Shown here: positions 1 to 5,414 of the stretch, piece after piece
Layout: the number at the start of each line of letters is the position of its first letter
Position numbering within the stretch: position 1 is the stretch's first letter
Origin: an uncultured Lachnospiraceae bacterium
Lineage (GTDB): Bacteria > Bacillota > Clostridia > Lachnospirales > Lachnospiraceae
Assembly: GCA_947068385.1 (NCBI GenBank)
Contig: CAMTBF010000275.1
Span: 1-5,414, forward strand
Length of the DNA: 5,414 bases
Direction: 5' to 3'
Position numbers and translations under genes: made by a program
The notes under the pieces: model-generated
What the model was told of the DNA's origin: nothing
What the model saw: only the letters and a program-made list of their open reading frames with translations
Databases searched by the model: none

Positions 1-91
1 AAATTTCCCTTGCAATCCACCCCCTGCCATGATACTCTTAACACAGGGCGGCAACGTGGGCAGGACGATAAGGGAAAGGAGCATGCGGCAG

Positions 92-847
92 ATGGGAAGG
101 TTCGTGAACCCCAGGAACAGTGCATTCCAGGATGCGCTGAATTCCCGGATATATGTCGATAAGACAGGTCTTCTGAAATATACCAACAGTGTGATAGACA
201 CCACTGCAAAGTTCATCTGCAACAGCCGCCCCCGCAGATTCGGCAAATCCGTTACGGCTGACATGCTTTCCGCGTACTATGGCAGGGGATGCGGTTCGGA
301 AGAGCAGTTTTTGGGGCTGGCGATCAGCGAGGCCCCTGATTTCAAGAAACACCTGAATCGATACGATGTGATTCATATCGATGTCCAATGGTGCATGGAG
401 CCTGCGGGCGGAGCCGAGCAGACGGTCTCCTTCATTACAGTAAATATAATAAAAGAATTGAGGGCATATTATCCGGAGGAACTGCCTGCCGAGGTCAATT
501 CCCTGCCGGATGCATTGTCCTGCATCAATGCAGCTGCCGGGCGGAAGTTCGTCATCATTGTGGACGAGTGGGATGTCCTGATTCGTGACGAAGCAATGAA
601 TCAGGCAGTACAGGATGAATACATCAATTTTTTAAAGGGCTTATTTAAGGGAAGCGAGCCGTCAAAATACCTTCATTTGGCATACCTGACCGGCATTCTT
701 CCAATCAGGAAGGTCAGGACGCAATCAGCGCTCAATAACTTTACCGAGTTTACGATGTTGGATGCCAGGATTTTTGCAGAATATACTGGATTCACGGAGG
801 AGGAAGTCAGGGAGCTCTGCGCGAAGCATGGAAGGGTGCTGGGCTGA
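92..847 (+). pseudogene. Truncated AAA-ATPase-like / PD-(D/E)XK family protein (N-terminal ATPase half only)
   Basis: The reading frame gives 251 residues from the ATG at 92. It opens with the family-typical start MGRFVNP, then NSAFQDALNSRIYVDKTGLL. A P-loop variant RPRRFGKS lies at residues 46-53 (K52, S53). A Walker B stretch VIIVDEWD is at 154-161 (D158, E159), and AYLTGILPIRK is at 197-207. This order matches the AAA-ATPase-like domain (PF09820 type) of proteins that usually run to roughly 500-570 residues and end in a PD-(D/E)XK nuclease-like domain (DUF1703). Here the similarity stops at ELCAKHG and the frame ends four residues later. I found no continuation of the family in the other two frames before 878, so the C-terminal half appears deleted rather than frameshifted. 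The frame is open upstream to an ATG at 29, and 83 is another possible start; 92 was chosen because it fits the family N-terminus and follows AAAGGAG at 75-81. Its function is unknown even when intact; defence or mobile-element roles have been suggested for relatives. A short functional ATPase cannot be excluded. Confidence 0.75.
758..787 (+). promoter_or_regulatory. Possible sigma-A-type promoter inside the remnant gene
   Basis: TTGGAT at 758-763 (3 of 6 matches to TTGACA) is followed after 18 bases by TATACT at 782-787 (5 of 6 matches to TATAAT). Transcription would begin near 794, about 85 bases before the first intact gene. The position would suit a promoter for the downstream genes. The -35 match is poor, and such matches occur by chance in A+T-richer DNA, so this is a weak prediction. 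Confidence 0.22.
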
Positions 848-864
848 ACGCCAGGCTTCGCATG

Positions 865-872
865 TAAGGAGG
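865..872 (+). promoter_or_regulatory. Strong Shine-Dalgarno site for the 70-residue protein
   Basis: TAAGGAGG lies five bases before the ATG at 878. It is a near-perfect complement of the 16S rRNA 3' end and fixes the start of the small gene. It lies after the stop codon of the truncated upstream gene, so the small gene does not depend on translational coupling to the remnant. Confidence 0.85.
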
Positions 873-877
873 GAACC

Positions 878-1090
878 ATGTTCCGAAAGAAACAAATACC
901 CCAGAAGGACTACGACAGAGAAAACTGGAAGCCGATCCTGAAGTGCAGCATATGCAACGGCGAGCGGGTGGCGGGCTTCAAGAACATCCACACGGGAGAA
1001 TTCCGGGAGGAGCTCTTCATCCAGGAGGAGGCGCAGCTGGAGGAGTTCCGGCAGCGGTACGGAATCACGGAGCTTCCCAAGGAATACTGA
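878..1090 (+). CDS. Small conserved-type protein with one CxxC motif, function unknown
   Basis: This encodes 70 residues starting right after a strong ribosome binding site. The protein is hydrophilic, with a basic N-terminus (MFRKKQIPQK). It has a CSIC motif with C23 and C26, then NGERVAGFKNIHTGEF around 27-42, and an acidic, probably helical C-terminal part ending in YGITELPKEY. There is no signal peptide or membrane segment, so it should be cytoplasmic. I recall similar short proteins in Lachnospiraceae genomes, some carrying the name aspartate dehydrogenase. That name cannot be right for a protein this short, with no room for a Rossmann fold and catalytic domain. A single CxxC could be half of a metal site (completed by H38 or by dimerisation) or a redox pair; nothing here decides. 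The stop codon is 17 bases before the next gene, consistent with an operon. The gene is well supported by its ribosome binding site and spacing; its function is not known. Confidence 0.8.
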   Translation: MFRKKQIPQKDYDRENWKPILKCSICNGERVAGFKNIHTGEFREELFIQEEAQLEEFRQRYGITELPKEY

Positions 1091-1107
1091 GGGAGGGACT
1101 GATACAT

Positions 1108-1554
1108 ATGAAAGCTTTTTTATACGGAGTCGTGGAGATCATCGCGCGGATACACAGCTATCTGCTGCGGCTCAACGATGCCTATGAATACAATTTCACC
1201 GACAAGGAGCTGCACTTCCTGATCATCGGCGCCCTGGGGATGGCCATGATATTCGTGGTGCACCCGGTGTTCAAATGGCTGGCGAAGAACGACCACATCA
1301 TGGTCATCAGCTGGATATACGTATTCACGCTGATCATCGTGATCACCTTCGCCATCGAGATTGGCCAGAGGGTGACGAACACAGGGGCCATGGAGTTCGC
1401 GGACATCATGTTCGGCGTGCTGGGCTTCATCAGCATGTTCCTGGTGTTCTCCGTGTTCCGGGGAATCTACCATCTGATCCTGCGGCTGATCCGGCGGGAG
1501 GGCCGGGATGCGGACGAGTATGAGGATGACGATGAGTGGGAGCGGCTGGGATAG
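1108..1554 (+). CDS. Small integral membrane protein, weak VanZ-like signature
   Basis: This encodes 148 residues. The ATG at 1108 is chosen over an open extension back to 943, because the extension overlaps the previous gene out of frame and is low-complexity Gly/Ala/Pro sequence. GGAGG at 1092-1096 lies upstream of this ATG, although the 11-base spacing is long. An amphipathic N-terminal stretch (1-30) is followed by three likely membrane segments at about 35-54, 64-83 and 99-118. The tail is basic, then strongly acidic (residues 127-146, with RLIRR then DADEYEDDDEWE). The loop from E84 to G106 reads E..Q, then a D at 99 followed by a Gly-containing hydrophobic helix. This resembles the E..Q...D...G pattern of VanZ-like proteins, a membrane family named for teicoplanin resistance but mostly of unknown function. 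The resemblance is faint and the protein could belong to an unnamed family. The sbcD ribosome binding site overlaps its stop codon, so co-transcription and possibly coupled translation with sbcD are likely. Confidence 0.8.
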   Translation: MKAFLYGVVEIIARIHSYLLRLNDAYEYNFTDKELHFLIIGALGMAMIFVVHPVFKWLAKNDHIMVISWIYVFTLIIVITFAIEIGQRVTNTGAMEFADIMFGVLGFISMFLVFSVFRGIYHLILRLIRREGRDADEYEDDDEWERLG

Positions 1555-1557
1555 GAG
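1553..1557 (+). promoter_or_regulatory. Ribosome binding site of sbcD overlapping the upstream stop codon
   Basis: AGGAG begins inside the TAG stop (1552-1554) of the membrane-protein gene and lies six bases before the sbcD ATG at 1564. Ribosomes finishing the upstream gene would sit on this site, an arrangement commonly associated with translational coupling. It supports a joint transcript of the two genes. Confidence 0.8.
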
Positions 1558-1563
1558 ACGATC

Positions 1564-2709
1564 ATGAAATTTCTGCACATCTCAGACTTACATATCGGAA
1601 AGCGCGTCAATGAGTTTTCCATGACAGAAGATCAGAAATATATCCTGAACCAGATCCTGCGGATCGCGGAGCGGGAGCAGGCCGCAGCCGTGCTCATCGC
1701 GGGGGACATCTACGACAAGCCCATGCCCTCCGCGGAGGCGGTGCAGATGTTCGACTGGTTCCTCACCGGGCTGGCGGACCTGGGGAAGACGGTCATCGCG
1801 GTCAGCGGGAACCACGATTCCCCGGAGCGGATCGCCTTCGGCGGCGAGCTGATGCGGGGGCGGGGCGTATATGTGTCGCCGGTGTACCGGGGTGAGGCCC
1901 TGGAGGTGGAGCTACGGGACGAATACGGGGACATCAGCGTCCATCTGCTGCCCTTCCTGAAGCCCGCCACCGTCCGCCATGCGCTGGAGGGCAGGCAGGA
2001 GGAAGAGGATGCCGGGCTGCCGGAGAGCTATCAGGAGGCCCTGGAGACGGCTATAAAGCGTATGGAGATAGACGCCAGAAAGCGCAATATCCTGGTGGCC
2101 CACCAGTTCGTCACCGGCGCGGGGCGCTGCGATTCCGAGGAGGTGTCCGTGGGGGGCCTGGACAACGTGGACGCCAGTGTCTTCGACGCATTCGACTATG
2201 TGGCCCTGGGCCATATCCACAGCCCCCAGTCCGTGGGCCGGGAGACGGTGCGCTACTGCGGCACGCCTTTGAAGTACTCCTTCTCCGAGGCGGAGCAGGA
2301 GAAGTCCGTCACGGTGCTGGAGATGGGGGAGAAGGGGGATATCGCTCTGTCCACAGTGCCCCTTGTGCCCCTGCGGGACATGCGGAAGATCAGAGGCTCC
2401 TATGAGGAAGTGATGTCCAGGTCCTTCTACCAGGATACGGACACCGAGGACTATGTGCAGATCACGCTGACGGACGAGGAGGACATCCCGGACGGCCTGC
2501 AGAAGCTGCGCACGGTGTACCCGAACCTGATGCGGGTGGCATACGACAACAGCCGTACCAGGCAGGACAGGACAGTGGAGGCCGCCCAGCAGGCGGAGCG
2601 GAAATCGGAGCTGGAGCTGTTCGGGGAATTCTTCGAGCTGCAGAACAACCAGCCCATGAGCGAAGAGCAGGCGGCGTACATGGAGAAGCTGATCGGGGAT
2701 CTGAAGTAA
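1564..2709 (+). CDS. sbcD: Exonuclease subunit SbcD (Mre11-type metallophosphoesterase)
   Basis: This complete 381-residue protein is close to the usual SbcD length of about 400. SbcD is the Mn2+-dependent nuclease subunit of the SbcCD complex. With SbcC it cleaves DNA hairpins and degrades or trims double-strand ends, including protein-blocked ones, in the cytoplasm. All metallophosphoesterase motifs are present in order: SDLHIGK with D8 and H10, GDIYD with D48, GNHDS with N83, H84 and D85, AHQF with H180, and GHIH with H217 and H219. Residues 1-265 or so form the nuclease domain. The following part, about 266-340, with LRDMRKIRGSYEEVM, matches the capping region. The C-terminal end, about 340-381, is a helical segment that in Mre11/SbcD proteins contacts the partner coiled coil. 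The ATG at 1564 starts the family-typical MKFLHISDLHIG. The gene is intact, sits 9 bases after the membrane-protein gene, and is followed by sbcC after an unusually structured 97-base gap. Confidence 0.97.
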   Translation: MKFLHISDLHIGKRVNEFSMTEDQKYILNQILRIAEREQAAAVLIAGDIYDKPMPSAEAVQMFDWFLTGLADLGKTVIAVSGNHDSPERIAFGGELMRGRGVYVSPVYRGEALEVELRDEYGDISVHLLPFLKPATVRHALEGRQEEEDAGLPESYQEALETAIKRMEIDARKRNILVAHQFVTGAGRCDSEEVSVGGLDNVDASVFDAFDYVALGHIHSPQSVGRETVRYCGTPLKYSFSEAEQEKSVTVLEMGEKGDIALSTVPLVPLRDMRKIRGSYEEVMSRSFYQDTDTEDYVQITLTDEEDIPDGLQKLRTVYPNLMRVAYDNSRTRQDRTVEAAQQAERKSELELFGEFFELQNNQPMSEEQAAYMEKLIGDLK

Positions 2710-2720
2710 GAGGACATTCA

Positions 2721-2737
2721 CCGCCGGGACAGGGCGG
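2721..2737 (+). other. Small potential hairpin after sbcD
   Basis: CCGCC at 2721-2725 can pair with GGCGG at 2733-2737 around a seven-base loop. Five G-C pairs on their own are a modest structure. It is recorded because it is the first of three adjacent hairpins filling the sbcD-sbcC gap. Confidence 0.35.
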
Positions 2738-2740
2738 CAG

Positions 2741-2766
2741 GGCCGGATAAAAAGGTGTGTCCGGCC
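2741..2766 (+). terminator. Terminator-like or attenuator-like hairpin between sbcD and sbcC
   Basis: GGCCGGA at 2741-2747 is a perfect inverted repeat of TCCGGCC at 2760-2766. In RNA the stem extends inward with a U-G and an A-U pair to nine pairs, closing an eight-base loop rich in A and G. It is followed by TGTTGT rather than a clean run of T. It therefore looks like a weak or leaky intrinsic terminator, an attenuator, or a hairpin that stabilises the upstream sbcD message. It begins 32 bases after the sbcD stop. Confidence 0.45.
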
Positions 2767-2776
2767 TGTTGTATGA

Positions 2777-2799
2777 TTGCGCGGCGCAACGCGCAGGGG
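2777..2799 (+). promoter_or_regulatory. Hairpin overlapping the sbcC ribosome binding site
   Basis: Bases 2777-2783 (TTGCGCG) can pair with 2790-2796 (CGCGCAG), giving six Watson-Crick pairs plus one G-U around a six-base loop GCGCAA. The sbcC Shine-Dalgarno site is AGGGG at 2795-2799, seven bases before the ATG at 2807. Its first two bases form part of the 3' arm of the stem. Folding could therefore limit ribosome access to sbcC. The pairing is directly visible; the regulatory effect is inference. Confidence 0.45.
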
Positions 2800-2806
2800 T
2801 GTAGGG

Positions 2807-5414
2807 ATGAAACCGGTAAAGCTCGTCATCAGCGCCTTCGGGCCCTATGCGGACAGGACGGAGATAGACTTTGACAGCTTCGGAGGCCAGGGGCTCTACC
2901 TGATCACCGGGGACACGGGAGCGGGCAAGACCACCATATTCGATGCCATAGCTTTCGCTCTGTACGGCGAGGCCAGCGGGGACGTGCGCAGGTCCGATAT
3001 GTTCCGGAGCAAGTATGCGGGGGACGATGTGCCCACCTTTGTGGAATTCACCTTCTCCTACCGCGGCAAGGAATATACGGTAAAGCGTAACCCGGAGTAC
3101 CTGCGCCCCAAGGGGCGGGGCAGCGGCTACACTGTCCAGAAGACGGATGCCCTGCTGACCTATCCGGACGGGCGCAGCCCCGTCACCAGGGCCAAGGACG
3201 TGACGAGGGCGGTGACGGAGCTGATTGGGCTGGACCGCAGGCAGTTCACCCAGATCGCCATGATCGCCCAGGGGGATTTCCAGAAGCTGCTGTTCGCCGG
3301 CACGGAGGAGCGGGGGGAGATCTTCCGGCAGATTTTCGGCACGGGCCTCTACAGGCAGATCCAGGACGAGCTGAAGGGGGCGGTGAAGCTCCAAAGGGAC
3401 GCCTATGAGGAGCTGAAGCGCAGCATCAATCAGTTCATGGACGGAATCGTCTGCCAGGAGGGCCCGGCGTCGGACACCGGAATGAGGCTTCAGGAGCTGC
3501 AGCGGGTGAAGTTCGACGGCAGGGTGGAAGAGGGCCTGGAGCTGTTGGCGGCGCTGTGCGCCGAGGACCAGGACGCGCTGAACGCCATGGACGGACAGAT
3601 GGCGCGCCTGGAGGAGGAAATCCGGAGGGAAGACGGGCTTATAGTAGAAATCCGCCACAGGGAGGAGCAGCGCAGTGCCCTTCTGGAGAACCAGAGGCAG
3701 CAGGAGGCGCTGCGGGAGGAGCTTGCCTGCAAGGAGGGGCTCTTCGACAAGGCCGCCCGGGAACGCCAGGAATGCGGCGTGCTGGAGGAGCGGATGCAGG
3801 CCGCCGGTAAGAACCTGGAGAGGTTCGAGCGCCTGGACGGGCAGCGGCAGGCCTGGGAGGCGGGAGAGCTGGAAATCGCCGCAGAGCGGAAGCGCCAGGA
3901 GGAAATCCTCCTAAAGAAGCAGGCCCTGGAGGCGGCCCTGCAGGAGGAGCGGGAAAGCTTCCGGCTCCTGGCTGGGGCAGGGGAGGCGAAGGAGCGCCTG
4001 GAGCGCCGCCGCAGCGACATCCTGCGCCAGCAGCAGGGCCTGCAGCGGCACAGCGAAGGGCTGGCCCAGGAGGCCCAGCGCCAGCGGAAGGCGGAAGAAT
4101 CCATTGCGGAGGGCGAAAAGAGGAGACAGGAGCTCACGGCGGGCCTGCTGGAGAACCAGAGCAGAATCCAGGCCCTGGGGGACAGGGAGGCCATGCTTGC
4201 CGCGGTGGAGCAGATGGACGAGAGGCTTACGGGCCAGCGGGAGCTTCTGCAGAGGCTCACCGGAGAGCAGGAGACGGCCGAGAGGGAGAGCAGAGAGATC
4301 GACGCTGCCCTGGAGGGACTGAAGGCCCGCAGGGAGGCTTTGGCCCGGGAGGCGGAAGATGCCGAAAGGGAGCGGGCCGCTCTAAAGGACATCGGCGAGG
4401 TTCTGGTGGCATGCCGCCATGAGGCGGAGGAGGCGCAGCGCAGGCTTGGGTCCTGCCGGGAGCAGGCCGCTGACCTGAAGGAATGCCGGGAGGCCTCCCA
4501 TGCCCTGGAGCAGGCCTGCGGGAAGGCCCAGGAACGGGCCAGGATCCATCAGAGCCAGTGGGACCGCTATCAGCGGGAATGGGAGGCTTTGGGGGATGTG
4601 GAGGCCCGGAGGCTGCTTTTGCGGCAGCGGCAGGAAAAGCTCCAGGAGGCAAAGGATATGAAGGCTGATCTGTCTTCGGATGCCGCGGCCCTGGAGGCGC
4701 TGCAGGGAGAGCTTTCTTCCGTGAGGGAAGAGTACCTGGCGGCAGCGGAGCAGAAGCGGAAGCTTGGCGATGCCTATCGAGGGATGGAGCAGCAGTTCCT
4801 GGACGCCCAGGCGGGCCTGCTGGCCAGAGGGCTGGAGGAGGGGGAGGCCTGCCCGGTCTGCGGCTCCCCGCACCATCCTATACTGGCCCGGGTACCGGAA
4901 GCCGTGCCGGAGAAGGCCCTTCTGGACAAAAAGAAGAAGGAATTGTCTTCCGTTGAAGCCAAAACGGAGCGGCTCAGCGAAAAAGCGTCGAACCTGGGAA
5001 AGAATCTGGCGGAGCGCCTGAAGCAGACGGAGGGCAGGATCCGCAGCGCGCTGGGCATGACTGTGCTGTGGGAACCGGTACAGGGAGGGGCTGCCCTTGC
5101 CGCTGCGGGGACGGAATGCGCTTTGCTCATGGAGGGAGCCCATTCCATGGAAGGGGAGCGTTCCTGCGGGACGGCGTGCTCCGGGGACGGAAGCCCGGAT
5201 GCCGCCGGAGAGAAGCTGAGAAGATTCATAGACGGATTATCGTTAAGCATAGAAGCCCTGGAAGACCGGCTGGAGAAGGAGGCCCGGGAGGCCGAAGAGG
5301 CCTGCCGCCGGAAGAGGGAGCTGGACGGGATGCTGAAGGAGGCCGCCCGGAGCCAGAAGGAACTGGATGAGAAGAGCCAGGATGCGCAGCAGCGGCTGAA
5401 CACGGCCAGAGGCC
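2807..5414 (+). CDS. sbcC: Exonuclease subunit SbcC (Rad50-type SMC ATPase), 3' end beyond the window
   Basis: This gives 869 codons with no stop before the window edge. SbcC is the ATPase and coiled-coil subunit that binds SbcD and DNA ends and gates the nuclease. The N-terminus MKPVKLVISAFGPYADRTEI is typical. The Walker A motif GDTGAGKT is at 35-42 (K41), and the Q-loop is within IAQGDFQKLLFAG with Q155. The first coiled-coil arm, rich in Glu, Arg, Gln and Leu, runs from about 195 to 675. The zinc hook CPVCG has C682 and C685 and would dimerise two molecules through zinc. The return arm begins near 700. It is interrupted by a glycine-rich, non-coil stretch at about 749-801 with C771, C787 and C791. 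The C-terminal ATPase lobe (signature motif, Walker B) lies outside. With the hook at 682, the whole protein is probably longer than the 1048 residues of E. coli SbcC. The start at 2807 is supported by AGGGG and by an in-frame stop at 2774; only a TTG at 2777 lies between. Confidence 0.96.
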   Translation, partial: MKPVKLVISAFGPYADRTEIDFDSFGGQGLYLITGDTGAGKTTIFDAIAFALYGEASGDVRRSDMFRSKYAGDDVPTFVEFTFSYRGKEYTVKRNPEYLRPKGRGSGYTVQKTDALLTYPDGRSPVTRAKDVTRAVTELIGLDRRQFTQIAMIAQGDFQKLLFAGTEERGEIFRQIFGTGLYRQIQDELKGAVKLQRDAYEELKRSINQFMDGIVCQEGPASDTGMRLQELQRVKFDGRVEEGLELLAALCAEDQDALNAMDGQMARLEEEIRREDGLIVEIRHREEQRSALLENQRQQEALREELACKEGLFDKAARERQECGVLEERMQAAGKNLERFERLDGQRQAWEAGELEIAAERKRQEEILLKKQALEAALQEERESFRLLAGAGEAKERLERRRSDILRQQQGLQRHSEGLAQEAQRQRKAEESIAEGEKRRQELTAGLLENQSRIQALGDREAMLAAVEQMDERLTGQRELLQRLTGEQETAERESREIDAALEGLKARREALAREAEDAERERAALKDIGEVLVACRHEAEEAQRRLGSCREQAADLKECREASHALEQACGKAQERARIHQSQWDRYQREWEALGDVEARRLLLRQRQEKLQEAKDMKADLSSDAAALEALQGELSSVREEYLAAAEQKRKLGDAYRGMEQQFLDAQAGLLARGLEEGEACPVCGSPHHPILARVPEAVPEKALLDKKKKELSSVEAKTERLSEKASNLGKNLAERLKQTEGRIRSALGMTVLWEPVQGGAALAAAGTECALLMEGAHSMEGERSCGTACSGDGSPDAAGEKLRRFIDGLSLSIEALEDRLEKEAREAEEACRRKRELDGMLKEAARSQKELDEKSQDAQQRLNTARG

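Noticed and set aside
10..36. Possible promoter TTGCAA (10-15) with GATACT (31-36) upstream of the remnant gene
   Set aside because: Only four of six matches in each box and a 15-base spacer, shorter than usual. It cannot be separated from chance.
29..91. Extended start of the truncated ATPase at 29 or 83
   Set aside because: The family N-terminus begins at MGRFVNP (ATG at 92). The extra 21 residues show no similarity, and the ATG at 83 is only one base from the purine-rich site.
943..1107. N-terminal extension of the membrane protein back to an ATG at 943
   Set aside because: The extra 55 residues overlap the 70-residue gene out of frame and are Gly/Ala/Pro/His-rich. A GGAGG site before the ATG at 1108 gives a better start.
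1912..2829. Minus-strand open frame of 305 codons opposite sbcD
   Set aside because: It is antisense to conserved SbcD motifs, has biased His/Leu/Val composition, and has no family resemblance; explained by codon bias of sbcD.
2462..3658. Long minus-strand open frame of 398 codons opposite the end of sbcD and the start of sbcC
   Set aside because: It lies antisense to two well-supported genes. Its translation is rich in Pro, Arg, Leu and Ala with no recognisable motif. High G+C in the real genes suppresses stop codons on the other strand.
3490..4392. Minus-strand open frame of 300 codons opposite the SbcC coiled coil
   Set aside because: The product is almost entirely Ser, Arg, Ala and Leu, the mirror of Glu/Ala/Arg/Leu codons in the coil. 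It is a compositional shadow.
3389..4849. Recurring GGAGG, GCAGG and CAGCGG strings suggesting DNA repeats
   Set aside because: They reflect repeated Glu, Gln, Arg and Ala codons in the coiled coil; no regular unit length or long identical copies are seen.
3556..5370. Several plus-strand open frames of 60-100 codons within sbcC
   Set aside because: They are out of frame within the SbcC coding region, Arg/Gly/Pro-rich, without ribosome binding sites of note or recognisable products.
4382..5403. Overlapping minus-strand open frames of 253 and 209 codons
   Set aside because: Both are antisense to the sbcC frame that contains the zinc hook, with low-complexity translations and no motif.

Overview
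The window looks like chromosomal DNA from a G+C-rich member of the Clostridia, most likely Lachnospiraceae. This placement is an inference. It rests on the strong AGGAGG-type ribosome binding sites, the type of AAA-ATPase/PD-(D/E)XK gene remnant at the left, the Clostridia-like SbcC/SbcD sequences, and a small 'CSICNGE' protein of a kind I associate with that group. All supported genes lie on the + strand.

Layout: (i) 92-847 is the N-terminal half of an AAA-ATPase-like protein of the kind that normally carries a C-terminal PD-(D/E)XK nuclease-like domain. That C-terminal half is missing, so I call it a truncated remnant. Its base composition is visibly more A+T-rich than the rest. (ii) 878-1090 encodes a 70-residue protein with one CxxC motif. 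(iii) 1108-1554 encodes a 148-residue membrane protein with a faint VanZ-like signature and an acidic cytoplasmic-type tail. (iv) 1564-2709 is a complete sbcD (Mre11-type nuclease). (v) 2710-2806 is a 97-base gap with three consecutive potential RNA hairpins, the last overlapping the sbcC ribosome binding site. (vi) 2807 to the right edge is sbcC (Rad50-type SMC ATPase), cut by the window after 869 codons. It includes the N-terminal ATPase lobe, the first coiled-coil arm, the zinc hook and part of the return arm.

The short gaps (17 bases, then 9 bases with the sbcD ribosome binding site overlapping the previous stop codon) suggest that the two small genes and sbcD are co-transcribed, with sbcC as the distal gene. 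SbcD and SbcC together form the SbcCD (Mre11-Rad50-like) complex, an ATP-dependent nuclease that opens DNA hairpins and processes double-strand ends. The two small genes have no established role in that complex; their placement is the main functional question here.

I see no CRISPR array, tRNA, rRNA, insertion sequence or attachment site. No stretch over about 100 bases is without a gene. I see no clear evidence of an entirely new system. The most useful leads are the structured sbcD-sbcC gap, the two small genes ahead of sbcD, and the non-coiled, cysteine-containing stretch after the SbcC zinc hook.
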